The notes under the pieces were generated by a model that was given only the letters and a program-made list of their open reading frames with translations, had not been told where the DNA came from and ran no database searches. 32,359 nucleotides of DNA, from positions 1-32,359 of the IMG/VR virus record IMGVR_UViG_3300032285_003303; one strand, 5' to 3'. The stretch is from a virus. This document shows positions 1 to 6,803 of the stretch, piece by piece. Each line of letters opens with the position of its first letter. Within the stretch, counting starts at the first letter, position 1. The position numbers and the translations under genes were made by a program.

Positions 1-437
1 AGTACAACCTGCCGTTCGACGGCCGCGCTGTGCTGCTCTCCCCTGACGCCTTCGGCCAGCTCCTCCAGGACGCTTCCGTCGCCCAGTACCTGTCCATCGG
101 TGACACCTCCGTCATCCGTGACGGCAAGGTCGGCCGCCTGCATGGCCTCGACATCTACGAGTACAACGGCTTCTCCGCTGCTCCTTCCGGCGAACACCTC
201 AACGGCATCGCTTCCTGCCAGCAGGGCCACGTCATCGTCACCCGCGTCCCGGCCGCTCCGACGACCGGCGGTGGCGAACAGGTCACCGTTCAGGACACGG
301 ACAGCGGCTTCGCCTTCTCCCTCCGCAGCTGGTACGACTGGACCAAGGGTCTGTCGAACCTCTCGGCTTCGTGGATCGTCGGCAACAGCGTCGGAAACCC
401 GAACGCCGCCGTCCGCGTCGTCATCTCCGACCTCTAA
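1..437 (+). CDS. Major capsid protein, C-terminal part (split by window start)
   Basis: This is the distal part of the shell-forming capsid protein. The reading frame is open from the first base (reading K-Y-N-L-P-F-D-G-R when base 1 is joined to the window end) and stops with TAA at 435-437. A GTG codon at 30 is internal, not a start. The remaining residues are typical of the end of an HK97-fold coat: a LLSPDAFGQLL stretch followed by a G-x-L-H-G-L-D-I-Y segment, as in many P22/HK97-type coats. Joined to 31878-32352 through the 7-base overlap, the gene is 912 nt and 303 residues, a normal coat size. A strong terminator follows directly. The family call rests on recognised sequence style plus its position after protease and scaffold. 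Confidence 0.85.
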   Translation, partial: YNLPFDGRAVLLSPDAFGQLLQDASVAQYLSIGDTSVIRDGKVGRLHGLDIYEYNGFSAAPSGEHLNGIASCQQGHVIVTRVPAAPTTGGGEQVTVQDTDSGFAFSLRSWYDWTKGLSNLSASWIVGNSVGNPNAAVRVVISDL

Positions 438-460
438 TCCGAAAGGACAAAGGACGGTAC

Positions 461-490
461 GAGACCCCCAGCGATGGGGGTCTTTCTTTT
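461..490 (+). terminator. Intrinsic terminator after the capsid gene
   Basis: A perfect 8-bp stem, AGACCCCC (462-469) and GGGGGTCT (476-483), has a 6-base loop and is followed by TTCTTTT. It lies 24 bases after the capsid stop codon. This is the clearest rho-independent terminator in the window. It would end the capsid transcript and implies that the neck and tail genes need a new transcription start downstream, where repeat copy 1 lies. Confidence 0.88.
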
Positions 491-531
491 GGCTGGGTCA
501 TAGACCCCTCTGGCTTGGCTTCTGCCGCCTT

Positions 532-548
532 TTGACTGCCGCGTTGAC
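532..548 (+). repeat. 17-base late-block repeat, copy 1
   Basis: Perfect copy of TTGACTGCCGCGTTGAC, ending 2 bases before the ATG of the head-completion gene. It lies 42 bases after the capsid terminator, so it begins the neck gene block. The element holds two TTGAC pentamers 12 bp apart (start to start). Function is unknown; a promoter, activator site or translation element is possible. Confidence 0.85.
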
Positions 549-550
549 TC

Positions 551-892
551 ATGGGAGCCATCCAAGACGAGTGGGCCGCAGACGCCGCCGAAATCCTTAA
601 CGAAATCCCCAAGGCCGTGACGGTCCGCCGTGGCTCTGGCTCTTCCATTTCCTTCAACGTCCTGATGGGGCCCCCCATGGTCGGCCAAGACTTGGAAACC
701 GGGGGCTTCCTGAACTCGACAAGCTACGATGTTAAGTTCCTGCGCACGGACACGGTCGCCCATGCCGGTGTAGTGATCTACGGCAACCTTGTCCATTACA
801 ACGGCGCGGACTACCGCATCGTCGCCATCAACGACCGCCCGCCTTCCGCCTGGGTCATCGTCCGCGTCCAGTCCAAGAGCGAACCCGCTTAA
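551..892 (+). CDS. Head-tail joining / head-completion protein (gpFII-like)
   Basis: A 113-residue protein with a short helical start and a beta-rich C-terminal half (VVIYGNLVHYNGADYRI, then WVIVRVQSK). That pattern is typical of small gpFII-type head-tail joining proteins, which plug the connector and receive the tail. It is the first gene after the capsid gene, exactly where lambda-like genomes carry this function. No Shine-Dalgarno motif is present: the ATG follows the 17-base repeat by two bases. The next gene starts immediately after the stop codon. The assignment rests on size, fold-like pattern and position, not on a strict motif. Confidence 0.6.
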   Translation: MGAIQDEWAADAAEILNEIPKAVTVRRGSGSSISFNVLMGPPMVGQDLETGGFLNSTSYDVKFLRTDTVAHAGVVIYGNLVHYNGADYRIVAINDRPPSAWVIVRVQSKSEPA

Positions 893-1783
893 ATGGGAGT
901 CAGCGCCAACAAGAATGTCGTCGTGGACGACTCGGCGTTCCTAGCCCACCTTAAGGACTATTCATTGGTCCTCGGCAAAAGCATGGCCGAGACCATCCGT
1001 CAGCAAGCCGGTCTTTTTTGCGTGGACATGGTCGGTTATACGCGGCCGTTCACCAAGGCCGGAGAGGGCATGACCAAGGACTCAAAAGACAAGGGTCTTC
1101 AAAACATCACGAAAAGCGTCTATCACATTTTCCAGCCCATCGACAGGGCGACCTCCGGCCAGATTGCGTCTATCGGTCGTTATGACGTTTTCAAGATGTG
1201 GGAAAAGCGAACGGGCGGCGGAGCTGCCAAAGGGCGAAAAGTCCGTTGGACTCAATTTCAAAAGACCCATTCTGACGGGAAATCCATTGTCTTTATCGAA
1301 CCTGGCGATCAGGCCGCTATTGGTCGTATCCACACGTCTCTGCGCCAGGATAATGGACGCGGCTCTTTGAAGCCTTCCGCAAGCCATAGCAAAGAGCCGT
1401 TTGCCATCGTTGCCAAAGACAAGGACATCCAAGCCTACATCAAGAAAAAGCAGAAGGACGTCGGTATCCTTAAGTCTGCTTATTCTCACGCGGCTCAAAA
1501 GATTGGCGCAAAGACCACTTTCCCGGCTTGGGTCAAAAACCCTGAAGGCATCGGCAACGCCATCGGCAAAGACGAAACTAACACCCCGAACCTTCCGTCT
1601 GTCACCGTTGGAAACACGAAAGGCGGACGCGGTACTTTCAACTCTCTTATCCGTGCGGCAATGAACAGTCGGGCCTACGCCATGCGCATCAAGATGGCTG
1701 CCGAACTCAATAAAAACAAGACCCCCCTCTGGCTGGCTACCGCCCAAGGCAAAACCTCCAACACTTTCCAACACTTCACCTAA
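893..1783 (+). CDS. Putative neck / tail-completion protein (HK97 gp10-like position)
   Basis: A 296-residue basic protein. Residues about 12-50 form a helix-rich segment (LKDYSLVLGKSMAETIRQQ) followed by V-D-M-V-G-Y-T-R-P-F, resembling the opening of HK97 gp10-type proteins that bridge connector and tail. It is longer than the usual 110-190 residues, because the middle and C-terminal parts are lysine-rich and unrecognised. The ATG abuts the upstream TAA, and its own TAA overlaps the next start by one base (TAATG), so translation is probably coupled. The central part has somewhat more A and T than its neighbours. A minor capsid protein is an alternative. Confidence 0.5.
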   Translation: MGVSANKNVVVDDSAFLAHLKDYSLVLGKSMAETIRQQAGLFCVDMVGYTRPFTKAGEGMTKDSKDKGLQNITKSVYHIFQPIDRATSGQIASIGRYDVFKMWEKRTGGGAAKGRKVRWTQFQKTHSDGKSIVFIEPGDQAAIGRIHTSLRQDNGRGSLKPSASHSKEPFAIVAKDKDIQAYIKKKQKDVGILKSAYSHAAQKIGAKTTFPAWVKNPEGIGNAIGKDETNTPNLPSVTVGNTKGGRGTFNSLIRAAMNSRAYAMRIKMAAELNKNKTPLWLATAQGKTSNTFQHFT

Positions 1784-2220
1784 TGAGCACCACCGTCTAC
1801 GGCATCCGCACGATCACGGAGCAATCCTTGAAGGCTTGGTTCGACGCCAACGCCTCGATGCTCCCAGGCGTCCCCATCCATGCCGGACAGACGGACGAAA
1901 TCCGTGGGGTCCCCATCATCATCCTTCACGCGGAGTCTGCCGCCGCCCACCGCGACCTCGGCGCCAAGCCGCTGGGCAACTTTGAGCTGACGGTGAAGAT
2001 TTACGTCTACTCATCGGCCGATGACTCAACGCTGGCCGAACACCGTGAGCGCGTGGAAAACGTCCAAGCCATCATGCAAGACACGGCTGGCCTTGCGTCA
2101 TCCTGGACGGTCGGGACTTACTATGCCGCGTGGATCGTGAGCGACGACGAAGGGGTAGCCGACCGCCGCTATGGGAACGTGCTGACTTACAACATTGTGG
2201 CGGCCTATCCGGCGGCTTGA
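1783..2220 (+). CDS. Tail terminator-like protein (gpU / HK97 gp11 type)
   Basis: A 145-residue protein with alternating helices and strands. After a first helix (SLKAWFDANASM) comes a strand-rich stretch (VPIIILHAESA, then FELTVKIYVYSS), a helix (AEHRERVENVQAIMQD) and a closing strand pair. Tail terminators of long-tailed phages have this layout: they form a hexameric ring that caps the finished tail tube and docks to the head. The place directly after a gp10-like protein is canonical. The start is fused to the upstream stop as TAATG. The stop codon TGA lies inside repeat copy 2, so gene end and element overlap. Confidence 0.55.
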   Translation: MSTTVYGIRTITEQSLKAWFDANASMLPGVPIHAGQTDEIRGVPIIILHAESAAAHRDLGAKPLGNFELTVKIYVYSSADDSTLAEHRERVENVQAIMQDTAGLASSWTVGTYYAAWIVSDDEGVADRRYGNVLTYNIVAAYPAA

Positions 2221-2233
2221 CTGCCGCGTTGAC
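2217..2233 (+). repeat. 17-base late-block repeat, copy 2
   Basis: Perfect copy of TTGACTGCCGCGTTGAC. Its first four bases contain the TGA stop of the tail-terminator gene. It lies 16 bases before the ATG at 2250, which opens the tube, chaperone and tape-measure block. The preceding GCGGC can pair with GCCGC inside this copy, but that is not conserved in the other copies. Confidence 0.85.
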
Positions 2234-2249
2234 TCATACCTAACCGACA

Positions 2250-2594
2250 ATGGCTTCCACCCTTCCCGCTACCTTCGGCGTCGCCCACAAGTTCGCCCTC
2301 TACGATACCTCCGATTTTCTTACCCTTCAGAGCGACGACATTAGCAGGAAGCCGGCTCTCGACGTCGAAGTGATGGACGAGACTGGCCGCGTCATCACCG
2401 ACCGCCTCGACGACCTTCGCACGGAAACTTCCCTTTCCGGCGTCCTTAAGTATGGCGCGAGCATCCCTGACGTCGGAGAGCGCCTGACTTACGGTGGTAT
2501 TTCCTACATCATCAAAGACGTGGGCGACGCCGGCACGAACAACGGTTTCCGCAAGGTCACCCTCAAGCTGGTTAAGTACCAGGAGATCGCTTAA
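2250..2594 (+). CDS. Small tail protein, candidate tail tube subunit
   Basis: A 114-residue protein predicted to be mostly beta: a V-x-V-M-D-E-T-G-R-V-I-T-D-R-L-D-D-L segment, then SLSGVLKYG and a closing ERLTYGGISYIIKDVG and FRKVTLKLVKY. It lies between the tail terminator and the candidate chaperone, the usual slot of the major tail (tube) protein. At 114 residues it is short for that role, so it could instead be a tail-associated or completion protein. No Shine-Dalgarno motif is visible (upstream is ACCTAACCGACA). It ends in a hairpin-forming sequence shared with the next gene's leader. Function is inferred from gene order only. Confidence 0.4.
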   Translation: MASTLPATFGVAHKFALYDTSDFLTLQSDDISRKPALDVEVMDETGRVITDRLDDLRTETSLSGVLKYGASIPDVGERLTYGGISYIIKDVGDAGTNNGFRKVTLKLVKYQEIA

Positions 2595-2608
2595 GCCCGC
2601 AAGGGCTT
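2593..2608 (+). promoter_or_regulatory. GNRA-loop hairpin immediately before a GTG start
   Basis: AAGCCC (2593-2598) and GGGCTT (2603-2608) form a perfect 6-bp stem around the tetraloop GCAA. The hairpin begins in the stop codon of the upstream gene and ends 6 bases before the GTG start at 2615. No T-run follows, so it is not a typical terminator. It may control initiation of the next gene or protect a processed 3' end. Confidence 0.5.
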
Positions 2609-2614
2609 CCCGCC

Positions 2615-3205
2615 GTGGCTAATCGGTGGACGCAAGCAGCGACGATACTCCCGCCGACGATTGAAGTCTGCGGGCGTCGTCTGTTGCCTTTCTGCTTGCG
2701 TCACCGCGTGGCGCTTGAGGCCATCGGTTCGCCTATCTTGTTGACCCATCTGGACGCAACGGCTGCCGACATCCTGGCCGCCGCCCGCATCCTGTCTTCT
2801 CACGATCTGACGGAACTCCGCAAGCCGACGACCTTTTCCGAAGGGCTCTGGCTTGCCAAGATGCGCTGGAACAGGAAGGCGCTCATTACGGAGGCAGCCA
2901 AGCTGCATTATTACTTTGAAGCCCAATCTCTCTGGCCGCGTTTCTGGGAAAAGTCGGACTCCAACAAGAACTCCAGCGGCCTTCCTTGGCCGTTGGCAGT
3001 CGTTGCCAGCCTGAACCGCAACGGAACCACGCTGGAAGAAGCCTGGACGATGCCGGAGTCCGAAGCCGTATGGCTACATATTGCCCACTGTGCCGCGTCT
3101 GGGGCTGACATCTCCGTCGTGTCCGACCAAGAATGGGAAGCGATGGAAAGTTACAAGAAGCAGGAAGCCGCCAAACAAGAAGCCAAACCCAACACCCAAA
3201 ACTGA
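2615..3205 (+). CDS. Putative tail assembly chaperone
   Basis: A 196-residue, mostly helical protein starting with GTG, the first in-frame start after the hairpin. Motifs include a LPFCLRHRVALEAIGSP helix and a long central helix (GLWLAKMRWNRKALITEAAKL). The C-terminus (YKKQEAAKQEAKP) is charged. It lies directly before the tape measure gene (3-base gap), the standard position of the chaperone that keeps the tape measure soluble during tail assembly. Many such genes use a programmed frameshift. Here I found no slippery heptamer in the correct frame and no extended alternative frame, so a single product is likely. The assignment is positional. Confidence 0.4.
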   Translation: MANRWTQAATILPPTIEVCGRRLLPFCLRHRVALEAIGSPILLTHLDATAADILAAARILSSHDLTELRKPTTFSEGLWLAKMRWNRKALITEAAKLHYYFEAQSLWPRFWEKSDSNKNSSGLPWPLAVVASLNRNGTTLEEAWTMPESEAVWLHIAHCAASGADISVVSDQEWEAMESYKKQEAAKQEAKPNTQN

Positions 3206-3208
3206 TCT

Positions 3209-4444
3209 ATGTCCGACGACGTAAAAGTAAAGTTTGGCGGAGACTTCACCGATGTCCCAAAAGGCGCCGACAGCGCTGGCAAGATTGCCGGAACGGCCAT
3301 TGCTGCTTCGTTTAAAGAATATACGAAAAGCCTGACTTCGTCTTTGGCTAGTTTCTTTTCTGTTTCAAATCTGGTAAACACTTTCGCAAATAACTTTTCC
3401 GCCGCTTTGGACAAGTTTCGCGAAATTGACCAATTATCACGTCAGTTAGGAGTCAGCCGCGTCGAGCTGCAAAAGTTCTCAAAGCTAGGAGCCGAAGTCG
3501 GCATCTCGATGGAAACCATGGCGCGATCTATCGGTTTTGCCAACAAGACCATTGGCGCAGCGCAGATGCACAACGGCGCTCAACGTCAATCCCTCCTTGA
3601 TTTGGGCTTTACCATTGAGCAGATCACAGCCGGTCACATCAAAGCCACCGACGTCATGTTCAAATTGGCCGAGGCTTACGACAAGAACAAGAACTCCAAC
3701 AACCTTGCCAAACAGACGACCGAAGTCTTCGGCCGTGCAGGCCAGGAGCTGACGCGAATCCTTAAAGATGGTAATGTTCAATTGCAGGAACGTATCCGTT
3801 TGATGAAAGTTTATAGCGAAGAAGCCGTCCGTGGTGGCGCTGTCGCAAGTCGTTATGTCGAAATCTTCCAGAAAAAAGCGGCAAAATTGTTTGGTGGCAA
3901 ACAGGCCGAACTTGCTGGATATACGATTGCCGCCTCTGAACTTTCTGAAGCTCGCGATGAAACAAGGAAAAAGCTAGGGATAAAAGATGATACTAGCATC
4001 AGCCAACTTCGCGAAAGCGGAAAGTTTCCGGAGTATTACTCAACCCTCTTAAAAAACGCAGCCAAGCGTGGTTTAAGCGCCGCCGATGTTTTATCTATTA
4101 CTCAAACTGGATCGGAACAAGGAACTTTCTTTCAATCTCAAACGACAAAAGACGATTACGCGCAGCTTTTAGGGTTTCTTCGTAACACCGTGCAGGAAGA
4201 GGAAACCGCTCAAAACAAACGCAACCTTTCAGATACCGGCGACCTTGTGGACGCTGGATCCGGTGGACCAGTCGCCCTGCTTGCCTCCTCCCTTCAGCAA
4301 ATCGGCGGTGGCGACATCGCTTCCGTCATGTCGGGTTTTGGCGCCAACGAGGTCGCCGACAACACCAAACGGACGGCCGACGGCGTCCAGAAGCTTGTCG
4401 AGAAGAACGTAGATCAAACCCCTGTCAGCGACGTCGCCAAATAA
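3209..4444 (+). CDS. Tail tape measure protein (short)
   Basis: A 411-residue protein resembling the conserved part of tape measure proteins. Residues about 60-140 contain an F-R-E-I-D-Q-L-S-R-Q-L-G-V-S motif, then L-G-A-E-V-G-I-S-M-E-T-M. Later come D-V-M-F-K-L-A-E-A-Y and T-E-V-F-G-R-A-G-Q-E-L, all hallmarks of the TMP family core. A hydrophobic stretch lies near residues 35-60. The protein sets tail length and guides DNA release. At 411 residues it is short, implying a tail of roughly 60 nm on the usual scaling of about 1.5 angstrom per residue. Codon use from 3.3 to 4.2 kb is more A/T-rich than in flanking genes, suggesting exchange or relaxed selection. No Shine-Dalgarno motif is visible. 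Confidence 0.75.
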   Translation: MSDDVKVKFGGDFTDVPKGADSAGKIAGTAIAASFKEYTKSLTSSLASFFSVSNLVNTFANNFSAALDKFREIDQLSRQLGVSRVELQKFSKLGAEVGISMETMARSIGFANKTIGAAQMHNGAQRQSLLDLGFTIEQITAGHIKATDVMFKLAEAYDKNKNSNNLAKQTTEVFGRAGQELTRILKDGNVQLQERIRLMKVYSEEAVRGGAVASRYVEIFQKKAAKLFGGKQAELAGYTIAASELSEARDETRKKLGIKDDTSISQLRESGKFPEYYSTLLKNAAKRGLSAADVLSITQTGSEQGTFFQSQTTKDDYAQLLGFLRNTVQEEETAQNKRNLSDTGDLVDAGSGGPVALLASSLQQIGGGDIASVMSGFGANEVADNTKRTADGVQKLVEKNVDQTPVSDVAK

Positions 4445-4453
4445 CACAAATCT

Positions 4454-5365
4454 ATGCCATACAAATCAGGAACCCGCATCGACTTTGGCGACGGCCTCAA
4501 CACCGTCCCAGGCGTAAAGCAGCCCACCGGCACCATTGACTGCGACGCCTACGGTCTTGTCCAGGCGCAGCTGACATTCACCTTGGACTCTGCCGATGGG
4601 GTTCTTTCCAATCTGCTGACGTACTTCCAGACCCCTCAACTTTACCCTTACGCCATCAGCTCAAAGTTGGCGGAGAACATGAAGAGCTACAAGTTGCACG
4701 TCAGCTTGACCAAGGGCGGCCTTGCCAACGTGGTGGTGGACTACATGGGCATCAACCGTACTGGCGGGATCAGCGACGCCAACATCCAAGGCGTCGTCGC
4801 GACTACGGGCCAACCGATTCAGACGCATCCCAATTTCACGGCCATCACGGACACGACAATCGGCACTGCCGCCCAACCCCTGGCTGGAAAGCCCGACACG
4901 ACGTATGCTCGCAACAGCCCGAACCGTCCGATTTTCATGCCGATTGCGGCCGATGTCGCAGGCGTCAACACTTCGACGGTCAAGCGCTGGGAGTTCAAAG
5001 GCTTTGGTTTGTCCGATACCGATACGCCCAACCCCAAGGCTGGCGTCATGCAATTCCTTCGCCCGCAAACTACCGTGCGCGGCGTTATCTATGTTGAGGC
5101 TGGAATGTCCACCTTTGCCGAAGGCATCACGAAAAACGTCGGCCGCCGTCTCGACCTCGCCGCCCTTGCTTACCTCATCCCATCGTCCGTCATTGCTGGT
5201 AGCCTAAACCCAGACAAGTACCTTTTGACTCACGCCGGCATCGAGACGATTGGCAACGCGAATACCGGCACCGGCTCCAACACGGTCGCGTACAAAGTCA
5301 CTTACGACATCATGTACGGCGGCAAGATTGGTTGGGACGCTGACATCTACGGGGGCTGGATCTGA
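4454..5365 (+). CDS. Virion protein of the tail tip / distal tail region (unrecognised family)
   Basis: A 303-residue protein without a motif I can name. It is glycine-, threonine- and strand-rich with no signal peptide or membrane segment. It opens with G-T-R-I-D-F-G-D-G-L-N and closes with VAYKVTYDIMYGGKIGWDADIYGGW. The position straight after the tape measure is where distal-tail and hub proteins usually lie, so a structural role at the tail tip is likely. A large tube subunit is an alternative, given that the only upstream tube candidate is very small. Its TGA overlaps the next ATG (TGATG), so the two products are probably made in a fixed ratio. Confidence 0.45.
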   Translation: MPYKSGTRIDFGDGLNTVPGVKQPTGTIDCDAYGLVQAQLTFTLDSADGVLSNLLTYFQTPQLYPYAISSKLAENMKSYKLHVSLTKGGLANVVVDYMGINRTGGISDANIQGVVATTGQPIQTHPNFTAITDTTIGTAAQPLAGKPDTTYARNSPNRPIFMPIAADVAGVNTSTVKRWEFKGFGLSDTDTPNPKAGVMQFLRPQTTVRGVIYVEAGMSTFAEGITKNVGRRLDLAALAYLIPSSVIAGSLNPDKYLLTHAGIETIGNANTGTGSNTVAYKVTYDIMYGGKIGWDADIYGGWI

Positions 5366-6456
5366 TGCAGGACGTCGGCTTCAACGGCTCTGGAAATAGG
5401 TTTGTGACCCGCTTCCAAGCCGGCGCTCCTATCTTCGCCTCGCAGCTGAACGACATGACCGCCGGCCTCGGCGTCATCATGCCCCAGCCGTCCGTCGGCG
5501 GCGGCACCTCGACAAATTTCACCAGCACCGGGACAAACATCTACTCGCTGCCGACCGGCGACAGCGGCTTCGGCCTGTCCGACGCAAACCCGGAGCAATT
5601 CAAATGCCGAATCTGGACCGTCCCGCAATCCACCGGCGCCGCCAAGCATTACCTTCAGATTGCCAACGGCAACGTGACCACCGTCGGTTCCGGTTTCCCT
5701 TTTACCCAAGGCGACTCGAACCCTGGCACCGGCACCGAGCAGCCCGACCAGCCGCCTTACTACGTCACGCCTTCCGAACAGGTTTCTATTTTCGATGTCG
5801 CCGTCTCTCCGATTGGCTCCCGCACGGAAGGACCTTTGCTTGTCAGCCCTTGGATGGCTAGTTCGGGAACCTTTGAACTAGATCCGGACGACGAAAAGTA
5901 TTATGTCACGGTGTCATTTTTCGACTACAACGACCGACTCGACTGGTACACAGGCAACACCATCTTTGACGCGCATGAACCTTGGGTTTCAATCGTCAAA
6001 GGGAGCGGGCCGAGTTATAATTCCATTTTTACGCGCTGCACCCCGCAGATTGTCACGGACTACATGAACGGCGGCAACCCTGCGTCGTGGGACCCCGGCT
6101 CCGGAAGTTACCCTCCCAAGCTTGGTTCGGACGGCATCATGCCGACCAGCATCGCCTACTCGATGAAAGTCATCGCCCGCATCGAATGGGACTCGGACAA
6201 TGAACTGTGGAAGATTAGGCAAGAGCTTGTCGGTCCAATCACCTTGGACTTCCCAGTCATCTGCAACAGCCTTTTCAGCCGAGACACCGACGCATCTCCT
6301 CCTGGCGTGGTCTACGGAACCTTCCTTGACAGCAAGTTCATCGGCACGATCTACAATTTCAATTATATCGAGAAGTTTAAGGACTCGGCCTTTACCGACT
6401 CCGATTTGCTGGACCCGGCGACCATCGAGTGGTGGTACGACGTAAAAACCATCTGA
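5365..6456 (+). CDS. Virion / tail tip protein (unrecognised family)
   Basis: A 363-residue protein coupled to the preceding gene by TGATG. It starts with a G-S-G-N-R-F-V-T-R-F-Q-A-G-A-P-I-F segment and a conserved-looking Q-L-N-D-M-T-A-G-L, resembling N-termini of proteins that dock into a tail tip. The central part is acidic with many aromatic residues (FFDYNDRLDWYTG) and serine/glycine loops, as in receptor-contacting virion proteins. No enzymatic motif is visible. It is the last gene of the tail block before repeat copy 3. A second fibre-like or baseplate protein is the most likely role, inferred from location and composition. Confidence 0.45.
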   Translation: MQDVGFNGSGNRFVTRFQAGAPIFASQLNDMTAGLGVIMPQPSVGGGTSTNFTSTGTNIYSLPTGDSGFGLSDANPEQFKCRIWTVPQSTGAAKHYLQIANGNVTTVGSGFPFTQGDSNPGTGTEQPDQPPYYVTPSEQVSIFDVAVSPIGSRTEGPLLVSPWMASSGTFELDPDDEKYYVTVSFFDYNDRLDWYTGNTIFDAHEPWVSIVKGSGPSYNSIFTRCTPQIVTDYMNGGNPASWDPGSGSYPPKLGSDGIMPTSIAYSMKVIARIEWDSDNELWKIRQELVGPITLDFPVICNSLFSRDTDASPPGVVYGTFLDSKFIGTIYNFNYIEKFKDSAFTDSDLLDPATIEWWYDVKTI

Positions 6457-6469
6457 CGGCCGGCGGGCT

Positions 6470-6486
6470 TTGACTGCCGCGTTGAC
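6470..6486 (+). repeat. 17-base late-block repeat, copy 3
   Basis: Perfect copy of TTGACTGCCGCGTTGAC, 13 bases after the stop of the upstream virion gene and 2 bases before the ATG at 6489. The downstream context CTATGGCGA is identical to copy 4, so identity between these two copies extends beyond the 17-base core. It opens the fibre and lysis block. Confidence 0.85.
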
Positions 6487-6488
6487 CT

Positions 6489-6800
6489 ATGGCGACGGAT
6501 ACCTTCAATTTCAAGCGGGGGCAGACCTTCGGCGCTTCGTGCGTCTATGTCCCCGAAGCCGGCGGCCCGTCCAACTTGGACGGCGTGACCATCACTTCGG
6601 ACATCAAGGACGCCCACGGCTCGGTCTTCCCGACCACGGTGACCATCACCGACCCGACCCATTTCACCGTCCGCTATAACGACACTTCGTCCTGGCGCAC
6701 GGGGACGGCCTATTGGGACCTCCGTTTCGCCATCTCCGACGTGGTCTTCTACTCGGAAACCATCGTCATCAACGTCATCCCGCAGGTCACGCTCGCCTAA
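6489..6800 (+). CDS. Small beta-rich fibre-associated protein (adaptor-like)
   Basis: A 103-residue protein with an apparent immunoglobulin-like beta pattern. Strands include FNFKRGQTFGASCVYV, VTITSDIKDAHG, HFTVRYND, AYWDLRFAIS and SETIVINVIPQVTLA. Small proteins of this type often sit just before fibre genes and provide an N-terminal domain or adaptor linking fibre to tail tip. It is separated from the fibre gene by 3 bases, so the two are almost certainly co-expressed. The ATG follows repeat copy 3 by two bases and there is no Shine-Dalgarno motif. Whether it stays a separate subunit cannot be told from sequence. Confidence 0.5.
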   Translation: MATDTFNFKRGQTFGASCVYVPEAGGPSNLDGVTITSDIKDAHGSVFPTTVTITDPTHFTVRYNDTSSWRTGTAYWDLRFAISDVVFYSETIVINVIPQVTLA

Positions 6801-6803
6801 CCG

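Noticed and set aside
1-7. The 7-base identity of the window ends as cohesive or terminal repeat ends of the virion DNA
   Set aside because: It lies within the capsid gene and merging it merely restores the frame. A cos site inside the coat gene is implausible, so the overlap is a product of how a circle was opened.
532-548. Late repeat read as an ordinary sigma-70 promoter (TTGACT as -35)
   Set aside because: No TATAAT-like hexamer lies 16-18 bases downstream in any copy, and in three copies the promoter would fall into the coding sequence. Any promoter function must use another factor.
3185-3210. Programmed -1 frameshift near CCCAAAA at the end of the chaperone gene
   Set aside because: The heptamer is not in the required frame (codons read ACC CAA AAC), and no extended alternative frame continues downstream over the tape measure start.
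6470-6679. TTG-started frame reading L-T-A-A-L-T-Y-G from inside the repeat
   Set aside because: The same peptide can be read from all copies because the DNA is repeated, but the downstream frames are unrelated and short. Conservation is at DNA level.
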